Positions 46,910 through 58,900 of a stretch of 64,000 nt of DNA are shown in pieces. A program made the position numbers and the translations under genes. The stretch spans positions 186,001 to 250,000 of the forward strand of contig MU385730.1 of assembly GCA_022497155.1 (NCBI GenBank), in the 5' to 3' direction. A model generated the notes under the pieces. The model was not told where the DNA came from. It worked only from the letters and a program-made list of their open reading frames with translations, and searched no databases. Positions within the stretch are counted from its first letter, which is position 1. Every line of letters starts with the position of its first letter. Source of the stretch: Whalleya microplaca. Taxonomy: Eukaryota > Ascomycota > Sordariomycetes > Xylariales > Xylariaceae.

Positions 46910-47877
46910 CGCTTCAAGACAATAATCGTGGGCGCCGGTCTGGCCAGGCTCGGCATCGCCATCGCTTTCGCCACAAAGAGCCACGGCGTCGTCGTCTTTG
47001 ATCCAGACTCACTGTGAGCTTCAGCCCGACGAGAAATGAGCGCCAGCGGTTGCGGTCGCCATACAACGAGCGGTTCCTACATGCATGGGGGCGAAGCGAT
47101 ACCACTGTCCCTCACGCTACACGCCACGATGCGATCAAGTTTCGGCGCTGTGTCAGTGGCGCAACTTTCAGACAGACTAGCGTACACGCCGGGTTGAGGC
47201 GTGCTTCGGGTCTCCGTATGCTCGGTCGGCCGTGTCGATCTGCAGCAGGGTCTGTGTCAATGGGAAGCATTCGGAGTCATCCCTTAAGCCCTTCTTCCGC
47301 GGTGTTTCAGAAGGCGACAGTTCGGCATTGTATCCGAGAGCTCAGGACTCCTGAAACCTGTGTGAGAATGTCTGCGCCTTCTACAATGCCCAGTAAAAAA
47401 GAAAAGTACTGACTCCAGATACTGCAGCGGAGCTGGCGTGGGAGAGACACACGTTATCTTTGGACACACCTTGAGGGCCCAGCGCCGATGGCGGGTCCGC
47501 ATGCTTTCTAAGGGAGACTTTAGCGAGAGCGATTCATGCGCATACCGCGCAGTCTTAGACACAGAAGCCGCTGCCAAGATATATTCACGAGGCATCTACT
47601 CGAGGCCACAGACTCGGACACATGGCTAAATTCGCACAAGTCATCGCCAAGCTATGCGACCCAGAAGAAGGAAAAGTACAACCTCGTCGGATGCCAAGTG
47701 ATCCAGGTAATGAAACCTCACAGGCCAAAGGAGCTCGTAGTCCACTATCCACTGAGTATAGTGACGTCGGCATCACAGTGGCAGTTGCAAGACTTGCCCT
47801 TGCTGTGCAATTGGGCCGCGGATCACTCAAGAGTGCTGCTTATTGCAGCGGTCCCATCAATGGAAGCTGAAGATTGA
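46910..47877 (+). pseudogene. Decayed FAD-dependent monooxygenase (salicylate-hydroxylase type)
   Basis: Fragments in order along about 950 bases match a group A flavin monooxygenase but change frame several times. Near 46913–47015 is FKTIIVGAGLARLG with a damaged FAD motif (third Gly replaced by Arg), followed by VVVFD and a stop. At about 47014–47085 is a piece like the SPN…ERFL block. Near 47671–47690 is EKYNLVGCQ. At about 47790–47865 is WQLQDLPLLCNW then HSRVLLIAAVPSM, at the place of the GDAAHPM motif, which is lost. Spacing between the first and last motif fits an intact enzyme, so decay was by small indels and substitutions. The C-terminal end is missing. GC content is higher than in its surroundings. 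Confidence 0.65.
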
Positions 47878-48530
47878 AGGAATTTTGAATCGATTAGTTT
47901 CAACTTTAGGCTGGGAATCGAATCGATGGACTGATGCCTTTCAATTATTCTCGGCTTGGTATACTTTATACCAGCCTCCTATTACAGCAGCATCCTGATG
48001 CTTTTGGCAGCTATTATAGCCACCTTATGCCTTATTCTGTTAACCCTTAATAACTTCTAGCCACTATTCTATCCGCAAGACTTCTCTACAATTTTGCTGT
48101 ATCAAGCTATTTCTTCACGAGATTTACTATCATGTCAGGATAGGGATCCTATGGGGGCCCTAAGCTCAGTAACTTGGATAAGCTAAGAAAGTTTTCTTCA
48201 GTCAGAGCTTTACCATTTGCTGATCTTTTACTCTCCGCCTTCTTAGTTCGGTATGATCACTGAAATTGCTCAGTTGAAGTACCCTTGATAAATAAAATGA
48301 CACTAAGTGGGAGCCTTAACAAGAGATCAGGAGGTATAAGGGGTTCAGGGGGTTCAGGGGAAGTCAGAGTAGGCAACTCATCAATCCAATTCAAGAATAT
48401 CGTCATTCAAAATGAACAATGAATCAATCAAATCGATCGATTTAATTAAGCGGCATTAATTGCTAGCGACCGAACCGTCGAGGGCCCTGGCGCTCACCAC
48501 CAATCCGAAGACTTAGGAAATCCAACGACT
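47878..48530. other. Intergenic region, no gene recognised
   Basis: About 650 AT-rich bases. A short imperfect direct repeat of GGGGTTCAG lies near 48340–48360. No gene seen. Confidence 0.45.
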
Positions 48531-49455
48531 TTAAATTCCCCGCAAAACCCCCATGTGTTCAGCAATATCCCTCGCCGTAATAGATACAAACTCACCCCCA
48601 GACCTCCGTAATTCTACATTTGCCATCTCTTTGGCCAGACGGCTCTGCCAAAAGTCCCAGCGCTCGGTGGAGAAACTAGTTGCAGCAGCCTCCTGCTGGC
48701 AGGCCTGACGCCAGAGGGATCCTGCCGTGAGATCATGTTTCGATTCCGATCCCCGCTTGAGAATACCAGCCAAGACAACGCCGCAAGTATTGATATACTC
48801 AGCTGCCACCTTCAGAAGGGAGGGTATGCCTTCCACTGTAGGGGCAGTATATTCAAGGGCGATTGTCATCGCATTCACGAAAAAGAAGGGATCTGAGATC
48901 GCCTTCTCAAGGTATAGTTGTGCGACAAACCGGTGGAATCGCTCATACTCCAAGAATGCTTCGCCAGAAACTGAATTTTCTAGCAAAAAGACTAGAAATA
49001 GTAAAGTGCTAAGTTAGCCACCTAGGTAATGTGACATATTCACATATTCTGCGTAGTTACTTACCATAACTATTATACAGACCATCCTCTAGGTGATGCC
49101 GCGTGAACAAATGTTGTTTACTTTCATCCTGGCAGTCGCATGTTGAGCGCCAGAGTAGATTCGCCAAGCTTAGAGCGAATCCATGTCGCATGTCGATTTC
49201 CTTTGGTATTTGACATACAATACCCCTGACAACAACGAGTTCGACAGCAATCTCTGGGCCAATCTTTGTTGCAAGGTCAAAAACCTTGTTCCCGTCGGAA
49301 GGTGTATTGGACACTGTAGGATTGATTTCCGTAAGAAGATGAAACAATTCCTGACACTCAGAATACTGCTGGTCACTGATATGACTTGGCCGTTGGCCAA
49401 AGAGGTGATCTGGCTGGCGGAAAATGAAATTTGCGGGTTCAAGTTCATAAGGCAT
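48531..49455 (-). CDS. DUF3632 family protein
   Basis: Two exons (49065–49455, 48531–48991; 73-nt intron) encode 283 residues. The order of blocks fits the fungal DUF3632 family: an N-terminal helix with VVRGIVCQIPKEIDM, a central block ERFHRFVAQLYLEKA followed by FFVNAMTIALEY, then LLKVAAEYINTCG, then GSLWRQACQQ, and the C-terminal signature TSFSTERWDFWQSRL. The function of the family is unknown. Members are abundant in moulds, often in subtelomeric or accessory regions. No signal peptide or membrane helix. The start at 49455 is the first ATG in frame; an additional upstream exon cannot be excluded. Confidence 0.75.
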
Positions 49456-51837
49456 TTTGGCTGTTGTTGCAGATCTTGTCTGGGGAGAGAGATGTAACCT
49501 AAGAATGAGCCTACTTTATATGTCTTGGACATGCTGTTCAACGAAGGAGCAGGGTCGTAGAAGAAGTCACCCTTGCCACCGATTAAGGTCGATACGATTG
49601 CGCTTCTAGTTTGGGTTGTTAGTCCCATGTATCCGCTCACAAGAACATGTGACTCATTCAGAGTCATGCTGTGTCCCTCAAGACTGGATTCATGGGTTAT
49701 TCTGACGAGTGCCCTTCTGATATTCAGCGTGAAGGCTAATGAGGTGACTGTTTGCAGGATGCCGTCTCGTCTTGGATACCTACAGTTGATGTTACGGATG
49801 GTCATGAGTGAATGATAAGGAGATGGTATCTTGATACGAGCCACGATTCTGAGGAATGCCTCACAACTCCAACATAATGCAGAAATCAACTAATGTAATA
49901 AAGCCGCTTAGTTCTGCCAGCATCTCCTAAACTCGTAAAACCGTATCAGTCCAGAATTTGAGCTCACCCGTTCTAGCAGTAACGCTCACGACGTAGTTTT
50001 CTACCAGGAAGTATATAGGATTAAGAGTCATAATGTCAGCTACTATATTGTGACATAGGCTTCATGTAGTTGCCCATGATAAATTTGAGTCAGAGTATGC
50101 ATCGGATTACTCTTGATATTGCATGTGCCACGGTATAATCTGGCCCCCGTGGCGTGGAGAAGTAGCCCTGGATGAATGAAGACTAACAACACCATATGTA
50201 AGCTCTAATAAATTCGTCTCTCAAGTAGCATGGCTGGGATTCCGAGTTTCACAAATCTCTCAAAGCTTATAGATCGTTTTTCTTCGACTTCAGCCAACAT
50301 TGGGCCATGTATCTGAACTCGGGAGCCGCAATTGCTTCATGGATATGCTCAGTAGTTGGAAACGGTTTGCCTGTTTATGACACCTAGAAAGAGCAAACGA
50401 GATATGAGGACCTCGTTTAGTGGTTGGTTCGAGTCATGGATGTCGTACATTCTTTGTCTTGCTTGATCTCACATGGCAACAGTGGTGAAGCAGGCGGCAC
50501 GGATTCGCTGGTTTCGTAAATCATTTGTCACGAGTCCGAAAATGACTCATTAAATTAATTCATAAATGGGATTTTTCTTCGTTGCGTCTTCATAGGGCCC
50601 AGACCGACCAGATGCAATCCATGATATATGCCGTTCAGTCCGCCACCCCGTCTATGATACACCCATTGATCAATCGAACCGTACAGTTCCTCTTCCCCAG
50701 AGCTCAAGACACCGCCTATGACCTTGAGATTTTATAGCCTGGGTTATATTGTTAGTCGAGGTCCGTTCTACTCGGATATCGCGCAAGGCGCAAAGGCACA
50801 TGATGTCTTACGGTGGTAGAAGGAAGAACTCTCCCCAAGGACTGGCGAGGAAAGCTATGGCGGCCTGTACATCACGGTATTAATATGGCTCCTCTGAGCT
50901 AGCAAAGAGAGTTGACTAGCTAGGCCGGTCTTGGGGAGAGCATACACCGAAGACAGCTACGCTCCGTACAACGTCGGCGTTCTCCGGCGACGTGACGGCA
51001 TCGTAGGTAGATCTGAAGTATCCCTTGGGCGCACGGGATCGGGGCGCAGAACGCTCGACAACGACTTTCGTAGGCATAGTTATGATGTGTGGCTATGCCG
51101 TATCCTAGGGGTTGTTTAATGGTGTGGATGTGGATTGTGGGTAAGTCCGTAGGTGAAATCAATGTCCACTGACTGATGGAAGAGAACGAAAAGTTGGATG
51201 AAGGCTGAATAAAATTCAAGAGCTTGAGCCACACTCAGCGGGACCCCGGATCGACACACGAGCCACAGGTAATCCGTCCATAAATGTATCGTCTATTGAG
51301 TACATGTATTGAAGGTTAGTATGTATATAGATAACCTCTATTACAATTTATATTCTCCATGTTCTTATCTCTTCTTTTCTAGGAGACATTATAGTAAGAA
51401 GTCCCGGCGAGCAGAGACTACAATTATTATTTCAATACTTTTCATCATTATTCCGTTCGGATATACCCCTGTGACTGAAGGATAAGAGACATGATACGGA
51501 ATACATGTACTTTCAAGCCACACCCAAGCCCTTGTGTGTGGTGGCCCGTGCTGCCCCTTGACATGTCAATGGCGTCACAGGGCTGAAAGGTGCAAGGTAC
51601 ATTACATGTACATACATATGCGTAGACTGCCCATAGAGGGACCGCCAATTGAAGACTGAAAGCGGTCTCGTCCCTAGGTATCTCACCAATCCCGTCTTAC
51701 CAATTCCAATCCTCCCTCCCTCCATCCATCCATCCATCTACATCCACCCGCCTCAAACCACCTCTACCTAATGCACTCAACTTCCCTCCCGCGACAGTCG
51801 AGCAATCCACTCCTCCTCCTCCACCGCGCCCTCGAAA
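49456..51837. other. Intergenic region, no gene recognised
   Basis: About 2.4 kb. A 239-codon minus-strand frame at 49170–49889 overlaps the DUF3632 gene out of phase, has no ATG at its 5' end and no motif. The right end (51700–51837) is a C/T-rich leader with tandem TCCA units near 51717–51742, feeding the next gene. Confidence 0.5.
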
Positions 51838-53396
51838 ATGGCTGAAATCCACCACCACCACCACCAACAACAACACACGCCGACGCCGACGCCCCGCTAC
51901 GCCCACGCCGGCGGCTTCATCCCTCCCGTCTCGCTGCCCTCTCCCGCGCCCAGCAGCGCCTCGAGTCGCGTCGCCGCACTGCTGCCGCACCCGCGCTCGA
52001 AGCCGCTCGTGCCCGGGTCGCGCAAGGAGGACTATGCGCGCCACTACGTCTCGGAACGCCTGCTGCACATCTCGCGCCGCTTCGTCAAGCATCACGGCAT
52101 CCCAGACCCGGCGGATGAGGTCGCCGGGTACCCCAATATGGACGAGGCGTGTCGCGACCTGGAGGAGGTCGTGGACGTGCTGTGGTTCTCGGGCACGCGT
52201 ATGTTACCTCCTCTCCACGACACCTCCCTTCCCTTGGTTCTATCTGTACATCATGCGGGAGAGGAGATGTAGTACCGAGTAACAGGCTAGCTGCCTGACT
52301 AGCTTCACTTACTAACGCGTACATGTCACACATCGAAGCATCCCTGCAAGTCCCCTACCTCCTCAACGTCGCGCTCGCCATAACCACGTACCTACCATCG
52401 TTCCCGGCGGCGCCGCGCCCGACCTTCGCGCTCCTGCGGAAGCTGGACCACTGCTTCGCGAGCCTGCTGGTCGGGCGCGACGTCAAGTCGGGCGACCCGC
52501 TGCCGGGGTTTAACACCGACCACGTCGCGTTCACGCGCACCGAGATGGTGCGCTGTAAGAGCCTGGCCGACGAGACGCGCATGCTGGTCGCCGTGGTCAT
52601 GAGCAACGAGCCCGATGTCGAGGATAACCCGGACCCGGACACTGACGCGGACGAGACGGATGCTGCTGCGCCGTTGACTGCTACGGCTTTAAGAGGGGCT
52701 ACGTGTTCGTTACCAAAGCAGCAGACTTCCGGACCCGGCAATGGCGTCAAGACCGAGGAATTCGAGGTCGGAATCATAAACGACTGGGACGAGGAATCCA
52801 GCTCCGACAACGAGGACTCAAAGCCGACTTCCGAGCCCGAACCCGCAGCAGCGCACGGCACGAAGCGCAAGGCGCTCACAGATTCAGGCACAGCCGTACA
52901 AGAGGACACCAAGCGCATAAAACAGGAAGACGCGGCAGAGCAGGACGCTCAACCCAGTCCCACGCCCCACGCTCCCGATTCCAACACCAACGCCAATCCC
53001 ACCCCCACCCCCACGAACGGGCACTCGTCCTCAGGTCCCGCCTCCGGCCCCGGAAACGGGGCGCAGTTCCACTGGCTGGTAGATTCCGACGACGACGAGT
53101 CCGATGTGGAGACGCTCCCGAACACCAGTGCAGCAAAGCCAACAACAACGACATCCGCACAGATATCGGCGGCGGCGGCGGCGGTCCTAGCCACATCCCA
53201 AAACAGCGCCAGCAATCTCCCCAATGGGGAGGGGGACGCGGGTGACGAGAACGGATACGAGGGGGAGGGGATGGTGGAAGACCCGAGCGACGAGGAGGAA
53301 GAGGAGCTCCACCTGAACGTGGCCAGGGTGTACGAGAAGACGCTGGTGCAGCTGGGCAAGTCGCTCGGCGAGTCGATAATAAGTAATAAAGATTGA
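51838..53396 (+). CDS. Conserved fungal acidic protein of unknown function
   Basis: Two exons (51838–52198, 52339–53396; 140-nt intron) encode 472 residues. The N-terminus has short His, Gln and Thr-Pro runs. A helical domain (about 60–230) contains KEDYARHYVSERLLHISRRF, DLEEVVDVLWFSGTPSLQ, PYLLNVALAI and FALLRKLDHCFASLL, with the last block reading TEMVRCKSLADETRMLV. The C-terminal half is low-complexity: acidic DWDEESSSDNED, a basic patch GTKRKAL, then Pro/Thr and Ala/Glu stretches, ending in a helix with YEKTLVQLGKSLGES. A basic patch among acidic, Ser-rich sequence suggests a nuclear protein. I recognise the pattern as conserved among moulds but know no function. GC-rich codon use supports expression. 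Confidence 0.82.
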
Positions 53397-54992
53397 CTGA
53401 CTGGTCGTTTGGTTCAATGAGAGTCTTGTTAGGTTGTGATTGTGATTGGTTTGCTCCGCCGTGTGTTCCTGATACCCTTGACTTGATGCCTACCTACCCC
53501 TTGCCAGCTACGTATACGTATATTGTCATCCGAAGACGATTTAGTACCGGCAAATAAGCAACGCAACTGTAAACGAGCCGGGGACGACGGTAGATAACTT
53601 CCAAGGTGAGACGATAGGATAGCACGCATGAGCCTCACGGACGATATTTTATGACTTGACTTGATTGATTGACCTGACTTAACTTAACACGACCTAACCT
53701 AACCTAATTTTTGATCGAACCATAGATAGATAGGAGGCGCACCATCACGGGGTTTGAGATTGGGGCCCCCTATATACCTCGGATGTATCATCTTATCGAT
53801 CAGCACATTTTGATGTCCACGTCCCAACATGTGTGTGTGTGTGTTCCATCCCAGATTTTTTCATCTTCTCTTTTCTTTCTACTTTTTTTAGTGCACGTTC
53901 CATCTTATCCAGTTCTGCCGCTGCTGCTGTTGCTCCTGCTGCTAATTTGCTCAAGTCGGTCACGTCAACTCACTCGCTTTGCTCAACACTGCGCCTCCTC
54001 AGTTTTTTTGCTGCTTGCCTTGCGCTCTGTACATAGAAGATTGTGGGTTCTGTGTTTGCTGTTACTTCCCTCGTTCCGTATTGTTGTTCCTCACAGCGCG
54101 CGCGCGTTCCTCCAGTCTGCTGCTTATAAGTTCCCTTTCCGAGTTCAGTGTACGTGTCGTTTCGTGGGCTTCGTCCTCCCTGTGGCGTAGCGGAATGTCC
54201 CTCATCGCTACATGTGCGCGCGTTTTTCCGTTTCCCCTTTTTCTTCTCTCGTCAAAATATCTCTCCTTTCTCCACTCCCGCTCTCAAGTAGCTTCGTAGG
54301 TAATCGTATAGGGAAGGGGGTATAAATAATGTCCGAGGATTTTGATCCGAGCGATTCAAAAGTACTTTCGTATGGTGTGCCAGCACCCGATTTCTCAGAA
54401 AACCGGGTATGCTCGCACCAAGAAAATATCTGAACGGAATGGGAGGCCTCTAGCCATGTCGATCATAAACGCCATGAGTCGTGCGAGAAAAAAAGAAAGA
54501 AAAAAAATTGATGAAAACTAAAGAGTAGGTAGGCGATGGGAGGTCCGAGAAAAAGTGGCCATTTCCAAGTCGAATCCTAGGAAAGGTCGATGAAGGACGC
54601 GCAACTTGCGCTCTCGTATCGAGAAATGCTCGCTGCGACCGAATACCTCGACATCGACAAAATCGTAAACGATGGCGGGTTTAAAAGGGGGGTAGTCGAG
54701 AATGCGATAGGAGATGTAATAAATCAAATGCGTGGGGATGCTCGATGTGTGAAGGGCCCAGGGGTTCGAAGACGCAAGGAAATGTGGTTATCCAAAATAA
54801 CAAGTCCCTATATGATAGGAACCATCTGGCAGCCCGGCGTGAAGGTGGATAGAAGCCTATCCGAGGTCACTGGCCAGACAGTGAGTAGTGGATGCCATTG
54901 CGAAAAGCTATTAAACAGCTAGCCCAATGACACACACGTTCACTATCGGTTGATACCAGGGTGCTTGCCGGGCCGTTCGATGCGTCTTGTCC
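53397..54992. other. Convergent intergenic region
   Basis: About 1.6 kb between two convergent genes. It includes a C/T-rich stretch (53830–54270) and a three-unit CCTAA run at 53693–53707. No gene recognised. Confidence 0.5.
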
Positions 54993-55718
54993 TTAGGCAA
55001 CCGGGGGAACCGGCGGGGCAGCGGGCATCTCTACGTCAGGGGGGACTTCGCCGTTGGTGTTCTTCTGGGGGCAGTCGCGGGAGATATGACCGGCCTCGCC
55101 GCACTGGTAGCAGGTCTTACCGGCCGTGTTCAGAGGGCCGCCGTTGGGTGCAGTGCAATCCCGCGAGATGTGGCCGAGCTTTCCGCAGGCATAACACTTC
55201 ATAGCCTGGGCTTGGCAATCCCGGGCAAAGTGGTTGGGGCCACCGCACTTATAGCAGGTGGCAGGTCGTGGGCCGCCAGCAAAGTTGCCCCGTCCAAAGC
55301 CTGCACCTCCACCTCCGTATCCACCACGACCGACAGGTCCGCCGCGTCCCAGTCCCACTCCAGCGGGATTGGGGCAAGCTCGGGCCAGGTGACCGGGCTG
55401 GCCGCAGTTATAACAGCGGCCGTTCGCACCGGCACCGGTCAGGCGTAGAGTAGGGCAGTCAGCCTGGACGTGCCCAAGCCCCTGGCAGTGATAGCACTGC
55501 TTGGCCTCGGTGGTACGAGGGAGGGGGCACTGGTTGGACTCGTGTCCTAGGTAATAGTTATGAGCTAAGGCGAATCCAGGCATGGCAGGATCCATTTCCA
55601 ACAAAAGCTTACCTGGCTGCTTGCAATTGTAGCAAAGGCGCTCCGCAGAGGAGCAAACCTCGGCATAGTGGCCAACGTTGCCACACTTGTAGCAAGCTCG
55701 ACGCGACAGGGAAGACAT
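54993..55718 (-). CDS. GIS2: Zinc-knuckle nucleic-acid-binding protein, Gis2/Byr3/CNBP homologue
   Basis: Two exons (55613–55718, 54993–55546) encode 219 residues with seven CCHC zinc knuckles of the C-x2-C-x4-H-x4-C type, from CYKCGNVGHYAEVC to CYQCGEAGHISRDC. An RGG-type glycine-rich linker (GRGGPVGRGGYGG) lies between knuckles four and five. Homologues bind single-stranded nucleic acid, associate with ribosomes and stress granules, and act in translation control. The start MSSLSRRACYKCG has a good context (GCCATG) and matches the usual family start. The frame is open for another 79 codons to an ATG at 55955, so a longer form is possible. The 66-nt intron (55547–55612) interrupts the second knuckle and is a multiple of three with no stop. 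Confidence 0.93.
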   Translation of the reverse strand: MSSLSRRACYKCGNVGHYAEVCSSAERLCYNCKQPGKLLLEMDPAMPGFALAHNYYLGHESNQCPLPRTTEAKQCYHCQGLGHVQADCPTLRLTGAGANGRCYNCGQPGHLARACPNPAGVGLGRGGPVGRGGYGGGGAGFGRGNFAGGPRPATCYKCGGPNHFARDCQAQAMKCYACGKLGHISRDCTAPNGGPLNTAGKTCYQCGEAGHISRDCPQKNTNGEVPPDVEMPAAPPVPPVA

Positions 55719-55955
55719 GGCGACAAGTCTGTGAGTCTGTGTGGTTCCATCATCAGCACGGCACTTCACGTAAGCTTTATCTCCGTCTGTCCATTCCTGG
55801 ATGACCCGTTTGCAGCGGTGTGGTGGTAGGTTAGTCTTGTCCAGCTCCAGCCAGTCTTCAATGGAGGTGGCAGGCATCTCGCCGGAGCTGCTCGTCGAAT
55901 GGATAAAGCCAGAACCTGCAACTCTCGTGGGCGGGAAAGGTGAGTGAGTTGTCAT

Positions 55956-58900
55956 TCAATATTTCAGCCAACAACAATTGTCCATCATACCAGTCGATGG
56001 TGTTGGCACGGCAAGGCAAGGCACGGCGTCCATCAATCGAATGCTACCGAGTGCGGTAGTAAGGTATCGCGCCACGTGCCGTTTGTCGGGTAAAAAGGCC
56101 CCCACGGCAATGATACCATTTTGCAGTAGGCAGGGTGGTCGGACGGGTGGCCGGCGTCGTTGAATGGTCTTCCAGCATCTGCAGGATTGGCTGCATACAG
56201 CTTGTGCGACACAAATGCGATGCGAGATAGACAACAAATTATGTATGTCCAGGGGATCTCACATAAGCAGAGGTCCCCGTCTGCCTATGCTCTGCTTTCG
56301 TTTTTGCATGCGCGCCGTGTCGTGTCGCATTATTTCGCAATGTCAGCCCAGAGTCGTGAGGCGTACGGCAATCAGGTTACAGGTAACAGGCAATAATCGT
56401 ACACGTCGCCGCTTATGTGGGCTCCTTGGGCGGTGAGAATGTATGTAATTGTATGTTGGATGCATCTCCTTTTGTGCGCAGGTTGCCGAACGGGGCGGCG
56501 GACGAATGTTGTCGGTCGCATCATGGGGAATGCGTTGTTGCCCAAGGCGGCTGTCAGGATCGTGTAGTTTTCGCATCTCAGGTGGGAGTCTCCAGGCCAT
56601 CAAGCCGGCGCGGCGCATCCCGTGTTCGTCGCGGAATAATGACCAGGTAAAAAATCGGATCGGTCGCCTAGATAGCCGCATGGGTATAGCCGGTCCTCAT
56701 GGTCGTCGTTGTCGTGTAGAATGCACAGAAGGTTGTCCTTTAATTAGGTTCATGCCCTGCTCGACCGTTGTCGCACCGGGCGAGAGAGAGGCGTGCCTGG
56801 ACCTGTCGCTGTACCACACACCATCTGCGCGCAGGCGCCCAAGACGCCAAACAGAAATATATAGTTATCAAAGGAAAACGTCCAAAACTTACTCCTCAAA
56901 CCTTACGAATAAGTTCCGCGGATAAAAATCCTTCAGCTTTTACTTTACTTCAGCGAATCCGTCAACTACCGTCGACCTTCTTCTTCTCTTCGGCTTCGTC
57001 TTCTGCAACTGCTTCCGAGCTTCGTACTACTCTCCGAACACTGCGACCACCGATGGGTTGCGAGATTGCGATGCGATGCGATAATGGTATCCGCAAAGAA
57101 AGGGAAATTTTGTAAGAGGAGAAAGAGAGGGACAGGCGAAGGGGAAAAGAGGGATTGGGCTGGTCCAGAAGCAAGCAAAAGGCAGGTGGATCCGGCACGG
57201 GCGAAGGGGCTCGTCACTGCTTTCTACTGCTGTAAGGGTCTGGTAGTGGTATTCACGCTACTTTTTTTTCTTGCTGTGTGCTTCTTTCCTCCTGTTCCAA
57301 GATCGTCAAATCTACCTTAGCCCGGGTAGCCTAGAGGGCCAAGTGGCTACTTCTTAATTTGTCCTTTGCCCTGCTTGCCTGCTTTTTTTCCCAGCTACGT
57401 ACACATGTAGTACTGTTACGTATGGATCTCTCTCCTTGCCCCTAGGTTCCTTAGCGGCCTTTGGAATGTTTGCGAGGGTCGGTACGGAACACATACATAT
57501 TTATACATGACATGACATGGTACATACATGTATGCCGCATACCCCCCCTCCCCCCATATGGACATATGTGTACGTATAGTTGCACGTCTCTCGGGTTCTA
57601 TCCTACAAGTACCTAGGTACCTACATACCATATACCATACCTAAATAACTCAGGACCACACCCTTGCCGGCGATGATTTCGCGTTGTGTGTGTGTCCGTG
57701 GCTGCCATGTGTGTGGAAGAGAGGGCCGGCTATACCATTTGGAGGAACGAACCGTCTGATGGAAGCATCCCATCTATTACGCTATCAGTGTTACTCAATC
57801 TTCTCACTCGTCCAGCTCTCCGCCAGTAGGAAGAGAGAGCCCCCCCTATTTCTAGCCGCGTCCCCGTTGGGTTGGGTTCCATGTCTCTGCTGCTGGCTGT
57901 GGTTTGGGGTGGTTTGCGCCCTGCCTGCATCACCACCCACTAGGTTCCTACTTATACGCCTAGCACATTCCTGCTGATACTTGATTTTTTAGCGAGATAT
58001 CCGGCGCTGGCTGCTAACGAACTAGTCGTACATGTAGTCTCCCCCTCTCACATGTCGTTCTCATTTCCTTGGATTAGAGCTGGTTACCTAGTTTCCTGAG
58101 ACCTTTTTTTACCCCTCAGGGCGATTCGAGACACCCAATGCTCAGGTGACTACGAGTTGCTGTGTCTCCCTTGGCCCTTGGGTACGACGCGGGAAGACAG
58201 AGTATGCGGGTAGGTATGTAAAGCTACATAGTATAGCCTGCTTAGAGTCACATTGTCAACTGCTACATTCGTACGAAGCGTCAATCATGTCTTAGCTGAA
58301 CCGCATCGGGCTCATGAGTCCGTCCGCCTAACTGAACCCCACATCATGGAACCGGGTGGTCGAAGGATTATAATGAGCAGGAAGGTCTGGGCAATGCGGG
58401 CAAGGGGCCTTCGCCAGGCAGTCTGGCAGTCCAGGACAACATGGAGTGGATGTTGGCAGTGAACGAAGGGCATGGAAGATATGCAGCCCCAGCAGCCCTG
58501 CCAGGATACCTAAGCGCACAGGCACAGCTGCAATAGCCTTTCCGACGAGTCGCATCTTGTTCCGTTCTCCCAGCGTTGGAGCCCAGCGAGAGAAAGAAAG
58601 AGAGATGCTTCCATGCGGCGGCCGCCAACTCGGCCCAATCCACGGCCCCGGATCCTAACCAATCATAGGCCCGTCGCAACGCCAGAGTTTGAAGACGCAT
58701 ATCCATATAACCAACCCTTGGATTACATACTCCTTGCTAAGTACATGTCACTATACCTATCTATCTATCAGGTCCGGAAATCTATCTGAAATGGACAAAG
58801 ATGGGCGTAAGCACATTGAAACCTGCACATCTTCCTGCGTCCGTCAGCTAGTTCAGCATCTGCCTACCAACGCGAATATTAAAAATGTGACTGTTGGTGC

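Noticed and set aside
49170..49889. 239-codon minus-strand frame overlapping DUF3632
   Set aside because: It overlaps the recognised gene out of phase, lacks an ATG at its 5' end and has no domain.
53693..53707. Interstitial telomere-like CCTAA run
   Set aside because: Only three units and the unit is CCTAA, not the fungal CCCTAA; likely chance in a stretch of similar words.
54761..54770. GGTTCGA resembling a tRNA B box
   Set aside because: No matching A box or cloverleaf can be drawn around it.
56449..56925. 158-codon plus-strand frame
   Set aside because: Cys/Arg/Ser-rich composition without domain or splice logic; overlapped by equally long frames on both strands.
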